A stretch of DNA of 64,000 nucleotides, taken from NCBI RefSeq assembly GCF_003234175.2, contig NZ_CP126257.1:992001-1056000 (forward strand), written 5' to 3'. The notes under the pieces were generated by a model that had not been told where the DNA came from, searched no databases, and worked only from the letters and a program-made list of their open reading frames with translations. Both the position numbers and the translations under genes were made by a program. Source of the DNA: Curtobacterium sp. MCSS17_007. GTDB taxonomy: Bacteria > Actinomycetota > Actinomycetes > Actinomycetales > Microbacteriaceae. This document shows positions 43,954-52,098 of the stretch, in pieces (within the stretch, counting starts at the first letter, position 1; every line of letters starts with the position of its first letter).

Positions 43954-45474
43954 ATGGCGACCTTTGTCGACCGCGTGACCCTGCACCTCACCGCGGGGAA
44001 CGGCGGCAACGGCTGCGTGTCGGTCCGCCGTGAGAAGTTCAAGCCCCTCGCCGGCCCCGACGGCGGCAACGGCGGCGACGGCGGCGACATCGTCCTCGTC
44101 GCCGACCCGCAGGTGACGACCCTGCTCGGCTACCACCGCTCGCCGCACCGGTCGTCGCGCAACGGCCAGCCGGGCATGGGCGACATGCGCAGCGGTGTGA
44201 GCGGGGAGACCCTCGAGCTCCCCGTACCGATCGGCACCGTCGTGCACGACGAGGACGGCGAGGTCCTCGCCGACATGACCGAGCCGGGCATGCGCGTCGT
44301 CGTCGCCCCCGGCGGCCAGGGCGGTCTCGGCAACGCCGCGCTCGCGACCACGAAGCGCAAGGCCCCGGGCTTCGCGCTGCTCGGCACCCCGGGATGGACC
44401 GGCGACGTCAGCCTCGAGCTGAAGACGATCGCCGACGTCGCCCTGGTCGGCTTCCCGAGCGCCGGCAAGTCCTCGCTCATCGCCGCGATCTCGGCCGCGA
44501 AGCCGAAGATCGCCGACTACCCGTTCACGACGCTGACGCCGAACCTCGGGGTCGTCGAGTCGGGCGAGGTCCGCTTCACCGTCGCCGACGTGCCCGGCCT
44601 GATCGAGGGCGCGTCCGAGGGCAAGGGCCTCGGGCTCGAGTTCCTGCGCCACGTCGAGCGCTGCGAGGCGCTGCTGCACGTGATCGACTGCGCCACGCTC
44701 GACCCCGGTCGCGACCCGATCTCCGACCTCGACGTCATCCTCGGCGAGCTCGAGCGCTACCCGGTTCCCGAGGGACAGACCCCGCTGCTCGAACGCCCGC
44801 AGCTCGTCGCCCTGAACAAGGTCGACGTGCCCGAGGCCGCCGAGCTCGCCGAGTTCGTCACCGCGGAACTCGAGGAACGCGGGTACCGCGTCTTCCCGAT
44901 CTCGACCGCCTCCCGCAAGGGCCTCCGCGAGTTGACCTTCGCGCTGGCCGAGGTCGTCGAGCAGGCCCGGGCCGACCGTCCCGCCGCCCCCGAGCAGGAG
45001 CGCATCGTCCTCCGCCCGAAGGCCGTGGACGAGAAGCCCTTCACCGTGCGCGCCGAGGGTGGCGAGGAGCACCGCTTCTACCGGGTCCGCGGCGCGAAGC
45101 CCGAGCGTTGGGTCACGCAGACCGACTTCACCAACGAGGAGGCGATCGGCTACCTGGCCGACCGGCTCGCCAAGCTCGGCGTCGAGGACGGCCTGTTCAA
45201 GGCCGGGGCCGTCGCCGGTTCCACCGTCGTCATCGGTGGCGACGGCGGCATGGTGTTCGACTGGGAGCCCACGCTCACGTCGACCGCCGAGCTCATCACC
45301 AGCGCCCGTGGCACCGACGCCCGCGTCGGTGGTTCGTCGCGTCCGACCCGCAACGAGCGCCGCGAGGAGTACTTCGAGCGCATGGACGCCAAGGCCGCCG
45401 CGCGCGCCGAGCTCGAGCAGGAGCGCGTCTCCGGGCTGTGGGCCGACGACGACGCCCGCACCGACGAGGACTGA
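43954..45474 (+). CDS. obg: GTPase Obg/CgtA
   Basis: A 506-aa GTPase. The glycine-rich Obg fold is N-terminal ([19 protein letters not shown]); the G1 motif is [10 protein letters not shown] (about 167-176), G3 is DVPGLIEGA, and G4 is ALNKVDVP. An OCT domain follows ([18 protein letters not shown] to about residue 430) and then a charged tail. It acts in late 50S assembly. ATG 43954 has TAGGAG eight bases upstream. It overlaps nothing; proB begins 7 bp downstream. Confidence 0.97.
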   Translation: MATFVDRVTLHLTAGNGGNGCVSVRREKFKPLAGPDGGNGGDGGDIVLVADPQVTTLLGYHRSPHRSSRNGQPGMGDMRSGVSGETLELPVPIGTVVHDEDGEVLADMTEPGMRVVVAPGGQGGLGNAALATTKRKAPGFALLGTPGWTGDVSLELKTIADVALVGFPSAGKSSLIAAISAAKPKIADYPFTTLTPNLGVVESGEVRFTVADVPGLIEGASEGKGLGLEFLRHVERCEALLHVIDCATLDPGRDPISDLDVILGELERYPVPEGQTPLLERPQLVALNKVDVPEAAELAEFVTAELEERGYRVFPISTASRKGLRELTFALAEVVEQARADRPAAPEQERIVLRPKAVDEKPFTVRAEGGEEHRFYRVRGAKPERWVTQTDFTNEEAIGYLADRLAKLGVEDGLFKAGAVAGSTVVIGGDGGMVFDWEPTLTSTAELITSARGTDARVGGSSRPTRNERREEYFERMDAKAAARAELEQERVSGLWADDDARTDED

Positions 45475-45481
45475 CCACGGC

Positions 45482-46300
45482 ATGACCGACACGAGCGCGC
45501 GCACCGACCTCGGCCCCGTCACCCGGCGGGAGGACGTGCCGCGTGCGCGTCGCCTCGTGGTCAAGGTCGGCTCGTCTTCGGTGAGCGGCGCCAACACCGG
45601 CCAGATCGCGGCACTCGTCGACGCCCTCGCCGCGGCACACGCGCGGGGGACCGAGGTCGTCCTCGTGTCGTCCGGTGCCATCGCGACGGGCTTCCCCTTC
45701 CTGGGGCTCGAGGGGCGTCCGGACGACCTCGCCACCCAGCAGGCGGCGGCTGCGACCGGGCAGAACGTCCTCATGTTCCGGTACCAGAAGGAGCTCGACC
45801 GGCACGGGATCGTCGCGGCGCAGATCCTGCTCACCGCTGGGGACCTGCAGAACCCGACGCACCGGGTGAACGCCCAGCGTGCCGTCGACCGGCTGCTCGC
45901 CCTGCGGGTGCTGCCCATCGTGAACGAGAACGACACGGTCGCCACGCACGAGATCCGCTTCGGCGACAACGACCGGCTCGCGGCGCTCGTCGCGCGCCTG
46001 CTCGGGGCCGACGCCCTCGTGCTGCTGTCGGACGTCGAGTCGCTCTACACGCGGCCCCCGGAGCACCCGGACGCCCGACCCATCGACGAAGTCCCGTTCG
46101 GTGACGAGCTCGCAGGGGTGACCTTCGGGTCCGTGGGCAAGGCCGGGGTCGGCACCGGGGGAGCCGGGACGAAGGTCGCCGCGGCCCGCCTGGCGGCCGA
46201 GGCGGGCACCGCGGTGCTCGTGACGGCGACCTCGTTGGTCGACCGCGCGCTCGCCGGGGAGCACGTCGGCACCTGGTTCCACGCGGCGCCGCGCAGCTGA
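45482..46300 (+). CDS. proB: Glutamate 5-kinase
   Basis: A 272-aa amino acid kinase: LVVKVGSSSVSG, LVSSGAIATGFP, IVNENDTVA and FGDNDRLAALVA. It lacks the C-terminal PUA domain, as many shorter bacterial enzymes do. First step of proline synthesis from glutamate, cytosolic. It starts 7 bp after obg and is probably in the same transcript. Its partner proA follows after a 435-bp gap with a minisatellite. Confidence 0.95.
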   Translation: MTDTSARTDLGPVTRREDVPRARRLVVKVGSSSVSGANTGQIAALVDALAAAHARGTEVVLVSSGAIATGFPFLGLEGRPDDLATQQAAAATGQNVLMFRYQKELDRHGIVAAQILLTAGDLQNPTHRVNAQRAVDRLLALRVLPIVNENDTVATHEIRFGDNDRLAALVARLLGADALVLLSDVESLYTRPPEHPDARPIDEVPFGDELAGVTFGSVGKAGVGTGGAGTKVAAARLAAEAGTAVLVTATSLVDRALAGEHVGTWFHAAPRS

Positions 46301-46301
46301 C

Positions 46302-46428
46302 GGTCTGCGGCTGATCCGGTCTGCCGCGGCACGGTCCTGCCGTCGGTCGGGTCTGCCGCGGCACGGGTCTGCCGTCGGTCGGGTCTGCCGCGGCACGGGT
46401 CTGCCGCGGCACGGTTCTACTGCCGCAC
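46302..46428. repeat. 16-bp minisatellite between proB and proA
   Basis: Eight units (period 16, one of 15) of GGGTCTGCCGCGGCAC and its variant GGGTCTGCCGTCGGTC, in mixed order, starting right after the proB stop. The end units are degenerate. The GCCGCGGC core is self-complementary. Not a CRISPR: there are no unique spacers. Confidence 0.92.
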
Positions 46429-46735
46429 AGGTCGGCCGCCGGCCGGGAGGCGCGGGGCAGGCCCGCCACGTCGGCCCGCCGGACGACGTGGGTGCGCGAG
46501 ACGCCGCCCACCACGCGGGACACCGTCACCCCGTCGAGACGCCGCACGGTACGGGACCGTCTCGGCGGAGCCGGTCCGTCCCGGACGGACGCCGGCGCCT
46601 CGCGGCGCCCGGGTCGGTGGGAGCACCCCTCGGAGACGTGAGCGGAGTCCGGCACAGGCGCGGCGCCTCCCGGTCCACTCCACAGCTGTGACGCGAGCAG
46701 CGTCACGGGACGGGGGGTCGACCTAGTATCGGACC
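46429..46735 (+). other. Structured region and leaderless promoter before proA
   Basis: No ORF is convincing. It is bounded by CCGGGAGGCGC (46443) and GCGCCTCCCGG (46663-46673), distant inverted arms of about 200 bp. Inside are GTCCGTCCCGGACGGAC and GGCGCCTCGCGGCGCC hairpins. At the end, TAGTAT (46724-46729) stands six bases before ATG 46736 with no ribosome binding site, i.e. a leaderless proA promoter independent of proB. Confidence 0.55.
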
Positions 46736-48001
46736 ATGTCGTCGACCGCCACCGCTCCCTCCCTCTCCGACAAGCTCGTCGCAGCGCGCGACGCCTCGTC
46801 GGCACTCGCGACGGCCACCACCGCGGTCAAGGACGAGGCCCTGCGTGCAGTGGCAGCAGCGGTCCGTGCGGGGGCGGACGCCATCGTCGCCGCGAACCAC
46901 GAGGACCTCGTGGCGGGTGAGGACGGCGGGCTCTCGTCGGGGCTCCTGGACCGCCTGCGTCTCGATGCCGCCCGGATCGAGGCGTTGGCCGCGGCGGTGG
47001 AGCACGTGGTCGGGCTGACGGATCCGGTCGGTGAGCACGTGCGCGGTTCGCGGCTGCCGAACGGCCTGCAGCTCACGCAGATCCGTGTCCCCTTCGGCGT
47101 CGTCGGTGCCATCTACGAGGCACGGCCCAACGTCACCGTCGACATCGCCGCGCTCGCGCTGAAGAGCGGCAACGCGGTGGTGCTCCGAGGCGGGTCGGCG
47201 GCCCAGCGCACGAACGCGGAGCTCGTCGAGCGCATCCGGCAGGCGGTCGCCTCGGTCGGGCTGCCCGCCGACCTCGTCCAGACCATCGACGAGTTCGGGC
47301 GGCAGGGCGCGACGGACCTCATGCGTGCCCGTGGGCTGGTCGACGTGCTCGTCCCGCGGGGGAGCGCGTCGCTCATCCAGACCGTGGTCACCGAGTCGCA
47401 GGTGCCCGTGATCGAGACGGGTGCCGGCGTGGTGCACGTCTTCCTCGACGCGTCGGCGCCGCTCGAGCGATCGGTGGACATCGTCCTCAACAGCAAGGTG
47501 CAGCGTCCGAGCGTCTGCAACGCCCTCGAGACCCTCCTCGTGCACCAGCAGGCCGCCGAGCGGTTGCTGCCGGTGCTCGCCGACCGGCTCCGTGCCGCCG
47601 GGGTGACCCTGCGGGGCGACGACGCGACACGCGTGATCGTGCCGGGTGTGCTGCGGGCGACCGAGGCCGACTGGGCGACCGAGTCGATGGACCTCGACCT
47701 GTCGATCCGGGTCGTGCCCGACGTCGACGCCGCGATGGCGCACATCGCCCGGTGGTCGACGCACCACACCGAGTCGATCGTGACGAACGACGTCGACACG
47801 GCGGAACGGTTCCTGGCGGGCGTCGACTCGGCGGTGGTGATGGCGAACGCCTCGACCCGGTTCACCGACGGCGGGGAGTTCGGCTTCGGTGCCGAGGTGG
47901 GCATCTCGACGCAGAAGCTGCACGCGCGGGGGCCGATGGGCCTGCCCGAACTCACGAGCACCAAGTGGATCGTGCGCGGGCATGGACAGATCCGCGGCTA
48001 G
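46736..48001 (+). CDS. proA: Glutamate-5-semialdehyde dehydrogenase (gamma-glutamyl phosphate reductase)
   Basis: A 421-aa enzyme of the aldehyde dehydrogenase fold. The catalytic Cys is C261 in RPSVCNALET; other motifs are IYEARPNVTVD, LKSGNAVVLRGG and STRFTDGGEFGFGAEVGIST. It reduces gamma-glutamyl phosphate with NADPH, the step after ProB. The leaderless -10 suggests it can be expressed apart from proB. Followed by a small membrane protein and nadD. Confidence 0.96.
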   Translation: MSSTATAPSLSDKLVAARDASSALATATTAVKDEALRAVAAAVRAGADAIVAANHEDLVAGEDGGLSSGLLDRLRLDAARIEALAAAVEHVVGLTDPVGEHVRGSRLPNGLQLTQIRVPFGVVGAIYEARPNVTVDIAALALKSGNAVVLRGGSAAQRTNAELVERIRQAVASVGLPADLVQTIDEFGRQGATDLMRARGLVDVLVPRGSASLIQTVVTESQVPVIETGAGVVHVFLDASAPLERSVDIVLNSKVQRPSVCNALETLLVHQQAAERLLPVLADRLRAAGVTLRGDDATRVIVPGVLRATEADWATESMDLDLSIRVVPDVDAAMAHIARWSTHHTESIVTNDVDTAERFLAGVDSAVVMANASTRFTDGGEFGFGAEVGISTQKLHARGPMGLPELTSTKWIVRGHGQIRG

Positions 48002-48045
48002 ACTGGGCGGCGACTTCCCACCCGATCGAACGGAGCACCGGACCG

Positions 48046-48246
48046 ATGACCTTCCTCGCTGAAGCCGCAGAGCACGCCTCCGGGGTCCCCGCCTACGTCT
48101 TCCCGCTCGTCGGCGCCCTGTTCTTCACCTTCCTCGGGTTCGTCACGTGGAGCTTCCGCGACGTGGCGTACCGTCACTCGCACAAGTTCGAGGCCACCCG
48201 CCACCACGAGACGGGTGTCGACGAGTTCGGTCACACCAAGCTCTGA
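48046..48246 (+). CDS. Small single-TM protein (66 aa) between proA and nadD
   Basis: A 66-aa protein, [20 protein letters not shown] then [17 protein letters not shown] (one TM helix, about 20-40), [12 protein letters not shown] and a His/acidic tail ([14 protein letters not shown]). ATG 48046 has CGGAGC nine bases upstream. The many histidines in the tail (7 after residue 45) could bind metal, but this is only a compositional remark. It is placed in the proA-nadD-rsfS block as in related genomes, from memory. Function unknown. Confidence 0.78.
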   Translation: MTFLAEAAEHASGVPAYVFPLVGALFFTFLGFVTWSFRDVAYRHSHKFEATRHHETGVDEFGHTKL

Positions 48247-48257
48247 CGCGCCGCTCG

Positions 48258-48857
48258 ATGCTCGAGAGCACGGGGCGCCCACGCATCGGTGTGATGGGTG
48301 GCACGTTCGACCCCATCCACCACGGCCACCTCGTGGCCGCGTCCGAGGTCGCCCGTGCGTTCGACCTGGACGAGGTCGTCTTCGTCCCCACCGGTCAGCC
48401 GTACATGAAGTCGGGCGTCACCGACGCCGAGCACCGGTACCTGATGACCGTCGTCGCCACGGCGTCGAACCCGATGTTCACGGTCAGCCGTGTCGACATC
48501 GACCGCCCGGGGCCGACCTACACGATCGACACGCTCCGCGACCTGCACGAGCAGCGTCCGGACGCGCAGCTCGTCTTCATCTCGGGCGCGGACGCCGTTC
48601 AGCAGATCCTCGACTGGAAGGATCATGATGGGTTGTGGGACCTCGCGCACTTCGTCGCGGTCACCCGGCCGGGCCACGATCTCAGCATCACCGGACTGCC
48701 CGAACGTGACGTGAGCTTGCTCGAAGTCCCCGCCCTGGCGATATCCTCGACCGATTGCCGCGACCGGGTCAGGCGTGGCCACCCCGTGTGGTACTTGGTC
48801 CCAGACGGTGTCGTCCAGTACATCTCCAAGCACCATCTGTATCGGAGCGTTGCATGA
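48258..48857 (+). CDS. nadD: Nicotinate-nucleotide adenylyltransferase
   Basis: A 199-aa nucleotidyl transferase: [19 protein letters not shown] (11-29, T/HxGH motif), [28 protein letters not shown] and [13 protein letters not shown]. It makes deamido-NAD from NaMN and ATP. ATG 48258 is 11 bp after the small membrane gene. It overlaps the next gene (ATGA). Confidence 0.95.
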   Translation: MLESTGRPRIGVMGGTFDPIHHGHLVAASEVARAFDLDEVVFVPTGQPYMKSGVTDAEHRYLMTVVATASNPMFTVSRVDIDRPGPTYTIDTLRDLHEQRPDAQLVFISGADAVQQILDWKDHDGLWDLAHFVAVTRPGHDLSITGLPERDVSLLEVPALAISSTDCRDRVRRGHPVWYLVPDGVVQYISKHHLYRSVA

Positions 48858-50368
48858 GTTCGTCCGACGCGCAGCCGCCACTCTCGCGGCGCCAGGCGCG
48901 CGAGCGGGAGCGTGCCGCCGCGGCCGGCGGGCAGCCGGTCACGCCGCCGCCCACGGTCGCGGCGTCGACCGACCAGCCCGAGGCCCGACGCCGCCCCGGC
49001 TCACACGTCGCGCCGTCGCCGAGCGGCCCGGCGCAGTCCGCGGCCCGGCCGACCAGCGGTGGTGCACCCGGCTCGACGGGCGGCGTGTTCCCGCTTGCCC
49101 CGGCTCCGGCCTCGGCGACCGAGATCGTCCCGGGCACCGGTGGGCTCACCCGTCGCCAGCTCCGGCTCATGCGCGAGGCCGAGGGGCAGGCCGTGCAGCC
49201 GGTCCCGCTGCAGGCGCCCACCCCGCAGTCGTCCGACCGGACCGTGCAGGACGTCATCGGTTCCGTGGACCGCCTCGGCGAGGACGCCCAGCGCGTCCGT
49301 CCCGCGCAGGCCGCAGGCCGCTCGGCCGTGGTCCCGCTCCTGCCCGCGCCCGCCTCGACGTCGCAGGCGGAGTCCGAGACGGACCGGCCCGCCGTCGACG
49401 AGCAGCAGGACGTGTCGGAGCGCACTGCCGGGTCCCCGCCCACGGACTCCGACCGGGCCGGTACCGAGCCGACCGAGCGTGACGAGTCCGAGGCCGAGCA
49501 GGACGGCAGCGGAGAGGACGCTCCCGAGCACCTCGACGCAGCAGCCGTCGCGCAGGCGACCGAGGCCGACGGTTCGCCCGACGCCGTCGAGTCCCTGAGC
49601 GAGGCCGTCGCGCACGCCGAGGAGCCCCGGCGGCACCGTTCGACCTGGGCACCGCCGGAGGACGACGACGCCGACCCGGTGACGCCGACCACCGAGGACC
49701 CCGAGCCGTCCGAGGGGCTCCCGCCGACGCCCTCGTCCTCGACCCCCGTGGTCTTCCCGCTCTCGCTCGACGACGACACGAACGAGGTGCCCGTCCAGCG
49801 CCCGACGCCGGCCACGGCGCGGCGTGACGACGACGGCGAGGCGCCACGCGTGCCCGCGGCGTTCCAGCGACGCTCGGAGCCGAAGCCGGTCACCACCGTC
49901 TTCGAGCCGCCCGCCGGGCACTGGTCGCAGCAGGCCGACGACGCCGAGGTCCACGACACGACCGGCACCCGTCGCGTCGCCGTCCAGGACACGAACTCGA
50001 TCGTCCTGCCCGACTCGGCGCTCGCGGACCCGACCGGCGCCCTCAACGCCACGGGCGAGGTCATCCTCACCGGGTCGATCGACCTGCCCGCATCGCTGTC
50101 GTCGACCGGGTCGCACCGGCCGATCGACGGCGCCGAGGTCGACCGTCTGCTCGAGCAGCACGACGAGCAGCCCGAGACCGACGCGAGCCCCGTGCGGGCG
50201 AGCCGTGCGGTGTCGAGCCACACGTCGACCCGTCAGGTCGTGCTCGCTGCCGCGAAGCCGAAGGAGTCCCGCACGCCGGTGATCCTCGGTGTCACGGTCG
50301 GTGCCGTCGGGCTGGCCGCGGCGGGTGTCATCATCGTCGCCCTGCTCACCACGCACTTCGGCGGCTGA
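48854..50368 (+). CDS. Disordered protein with one C-terminal TM helix
   Basis: A 504-aa protein dominated by Pro, Ala, Asp, Glu, Ser and Thr with no visible fold; short repeats such as [12 protein letters not shown] (11-22) and [13 protein letters not shown] appear in the N-terminal third. The final ~25 residues form one TM helix ([21 protein letters not shown]). It is a candidate tail-anchored or scaffold-type protein facing the cytoplasm. It overlaps nadD by four bases and lies before rsfS; this position (nadD - large disordered protein - rsfS) is typical of Microbacteriaceae. No function is known to me. Confidence 0.85.
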   Translation: MSSSDAQPPLSRRQARERERAAAAGGQPVTPPPTVAASTDQPEARRRPGSHVAPSPSGPAQSAARPTSGGAPGSTGGVFPLAPAPASATEIVPGTGGLTRRQLRLMREAEGQAVQPVPLQAPTPQSSDRTVQDVIGSVDRLGEDAQRVRPAQAAGRSAVVPLLPAPASTSQAESETDRPAVDEQQDVSERTAGSPPTDSDRAGTEPTERDESEAEQDGSGEDAPEHLDAAAVAQATEADGSPDAVESLSEAVAHAEEPRRHRSTWAPPEDDDADPVTPTTEDPEPSEGLPPTPSSSTPVVFPLSLDDDTNEVPVQRPTPATARRDDDGEAPRVPAAFQRRSEPKPVTTVFEPPAGHWSQQADDAEVHDTTGTRRVAVQDTNSIVLPDSALADPTGALNATGEVILTGSIDLPASLSSTGSHRPIDGAEVDRLLEQHDEQPETDASPVRASRAVSSHTSTRQVVLAAAKPKESRTPVILGVTVGAVGLAAAGVIIVALLTTHFGG

Positions 50369-50447
50369 GCCCTCGCTCCGCACACGCCATCCTGATCACC
50401 CCGCCGCTCCGGCCGAGCCCGCCCTGGCCGCTGTCGGCGGGGTGGCT

Positions 50448-50490
50448 TATGATCAGGACCCACCACACGGACCCACCGATCGTGGGTCCG
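50448..50490 (+). promoter_or_regulatory. Promoter and short hairpin before rsfS
   Basis: TATGAT (50448-50453) is a good -10. Immediately downstream CGGACCCAC-CGATC-GTGGGTCCG (50468-50490) forms a 9-bp hairpin in the 5' leader, 7 bases before GGAAGGA. It could modulate rsfS translation or stabilise the mRNA. Confidence 0.5.
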
Positions 50491-50507
50491 ACGACCGGAA
50501 GGACTCC

Positions 50508-50882
50508 GTGACCGCCTCCTCACGCGCACTGGAACTCGTGCAGATCGCCGCCCAGGCGGCCGACGCGAAGCAGGCCGAAGACCTCGTCGCCCTCGACGTG
50601 ACCGGGCCGCTGCAGCTCACCGACGTGTTCCTGCTCGCGACCGGTCGGAACGAGCGCAACGTGCTCGCCATCGCGGACGAGGTCGAGGACCGCATGATCG
50701 CCGCCGGCGCCAAGCCCCTCCGTCGCGAGGGGCGGACCGAGGGCCGTTGGGTCCTCATCGACTTCGGCGACGTCGTCGTGCACGTCTTCCACGAGGAAGA
50801 CCGCCAGTACTACTCGCTCGAGCGCCTCTGGTCGGACTGCCCGACCATCCCGCTCGAGCTGCCCGTCGACCACACGGCGTAG
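50508..50882 (+). CDS. rsfS: Ribosomal silencing factor RsfS
   Basis: A 124-aa protein of the Iojap family: KQAEDLVALDVTGPLQLTDV, FLLATGRNERNVLAIADEV, and GRWVLIDFGDVVVHVFHEE. It binds L14 and prevents subunit joining during starvation. GTG 50508 has GGAAGGA six bases away. Confidence 0.96.
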   Translation: MTASSRALELVQIAAQAADAKQAEDLVALDVTGPLQLTDVFLLATGRNERNVLAIADEVEDRMIAAGAKPLRREGRTEGRWVLIDFGDVVVHVFHEEDRQYYSLERLWSDCPTIPLELPVDHTA

Positions 50883-50988
50883 GCGCGACGCGCCCGGGTG
50901 ACGGAGCTGATTTCGTCACCCGGCGTTCGCGTGGTGTACGCTTTCATGGTGCCTCCGGGAACGGAGAACACGCCGAGCAAGTGAACAT

Positions 50989-51061
50989 GGGTCTGTGGCG
51001 CAGCTGGTAGCGCACCTGCATGGCATGCAGGGGGTCAGGGGTTCGAGTCCCCTCAGATCCA
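50989..51061 (+). tRNA. tRNA-Ala (anticodon GGC)
   Basis: Acceptor GGGTCTG/CAGATCC (one G-U), D arm TGGCGCAGCTGG, anticodon stem CCTGC/GCAGG with loop ATGGCAT (anticodon GGC), T loop TTCGAGT, discriminator A. CCA is not encoded. TACGCT at 50937-50942 is a likely -10. Confidence 0.95.
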
Positions 51062-51070
51062 CCCGAGCAT

Positions 51071-51113
51071 CAGAACCCCGCGGCAGTGACACGGTCACAA
51101 CCGCGGGGTTCTG
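51071..51113. terminator. Terminator after tRNA-Ala
   Basis: CAGAACCCCGCGG and CCGCGGGGTTCTG form a 13-bp perfect stem. Confidence 0.8.
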
Positions 51114-51177
51114 TCGTTGTTGCGGCGCGTTCCGGTCGCGTCCGGTCGACGGCTCCCGCGCCACTACGCTGATGCGC

Positions 51178-52098
51178 ATGAACGACGCGCCCCTGTCCGG
51201 ATCCGCCCTGACGATCACCGCCGGTGGGTACACCGCCGAGATCGCGTCGGTGGGGGCATCGCTCCGGACGCTCCGCGCCGAAGACCGCGACCTGGTCGTG
51301 CCGTTCGCCGCAGACGAGGTCCGTCCGGCGTTCCGCGGCGCCGTCCTCGCGCCGTGGCCGAACCGGGTCGTCGACGGCCGCTACACCTTCGGCGGGCAGG
51401 AGCACGAGCTCGCCCTGACGGAGCCGAAGCGGCACCACGCCCTGCACGGGCTCGTCGCCTGGACCGACTTCCGCATCGTCGCCCACGAGCCGGACCGCGC
51501 CGTCCTCGCCACGACGGTGCCCGCGCAGGAGGGCTACCCGTTCCGCGTCGACGTCCTCGTCGAGTACCGCGTCGACGGCGACGGGCTGCACACCACGATC
51601 ACCGGCACGAACACCGGCGCCGGTGCAGCGCCGTGGGGGACCGGCCCGCACCCGTACCTCGTCGCCGGCGAGGGGCGTGTCGACGACTGGACCCTCACCC
51701 TGCCCGCGTCGCAGGTGCTCGAGGTCACCGAGGACCGTCTCGTCCCGACCGGCCTCGCACCCGTGCACGACGAGTTCGACCTGCGCACCGCGACCCCGAT
51801 CGGCGACCGGTTCATCGACCACGCCTTCACCGGCTTCGAGCGTGACGCCGAGGGGCTCGCCACCATCGTGCTCACCGCCGTGGACGGGCGTGGCGTGCGG
51901 GTGTCGTTCGGGCCCGAGTGCGGGTGGGCGCAGGTGCACACCGCAGACCACGTCGTGCCGGAGTACCACCGCGTCGGCCTCGCCGTGGAGCCCATGACCT
52001 GCGCGCCGGACGCGTTCAACGCCGGCGAGGACGCGGGCCTCGTCGTGCTCGACCCCGGCGCCGCGCACGCAGCCTCGTGGACGATCGCCGCCGTCTGA
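51178..52098 (+). CDS. Aldose 1-epimerase family protein
   Basis: A 306-aa beta-sandwich enzyme of the galactose mutarotase group: FRGAVLAPWPNRVVDGRYTF, KRHHALHGLV (catalytic His region), GPHPYL and CGWAQVHTA near the general base Glu region. It interconverts anomers of free sugars, or a related phosphosugar. TACGCT (51165-51170) sits seven bases before ATG 51178, so a leaderless message is likely; an in-frame ATG at 51172 would lie just before the predicted transcript start. pabB begins before its end by 22 bases. Confidence 0.88.
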   Translation: MNDAPLSGSALTITAGGYTAEIASVGASLRTLRAEDRDLVVPFAADEVRPAFRGAVLAPWPNRVVDGRYTFGGQEHELALTEPKRHHALHGLVAWTDFRIVAHEPDRAVLATTVPAQEGYPFRVDVLVEYRVDGDGLHTTITGTNTGAGAAPWGTGPHPYLVAGEGRVDDWTLTLPASQVLEVTEDRLVPTGLAPVHDEFDLRTATPIGDRFIDHAFTGFERDAEGLATIVLTAVDGRGVRVSFGPECGWAQVHTADHVVPEYHRVGLAVEPMTCAPDAFNAGEDAGLVVLDPGAAHAASWTIAAV

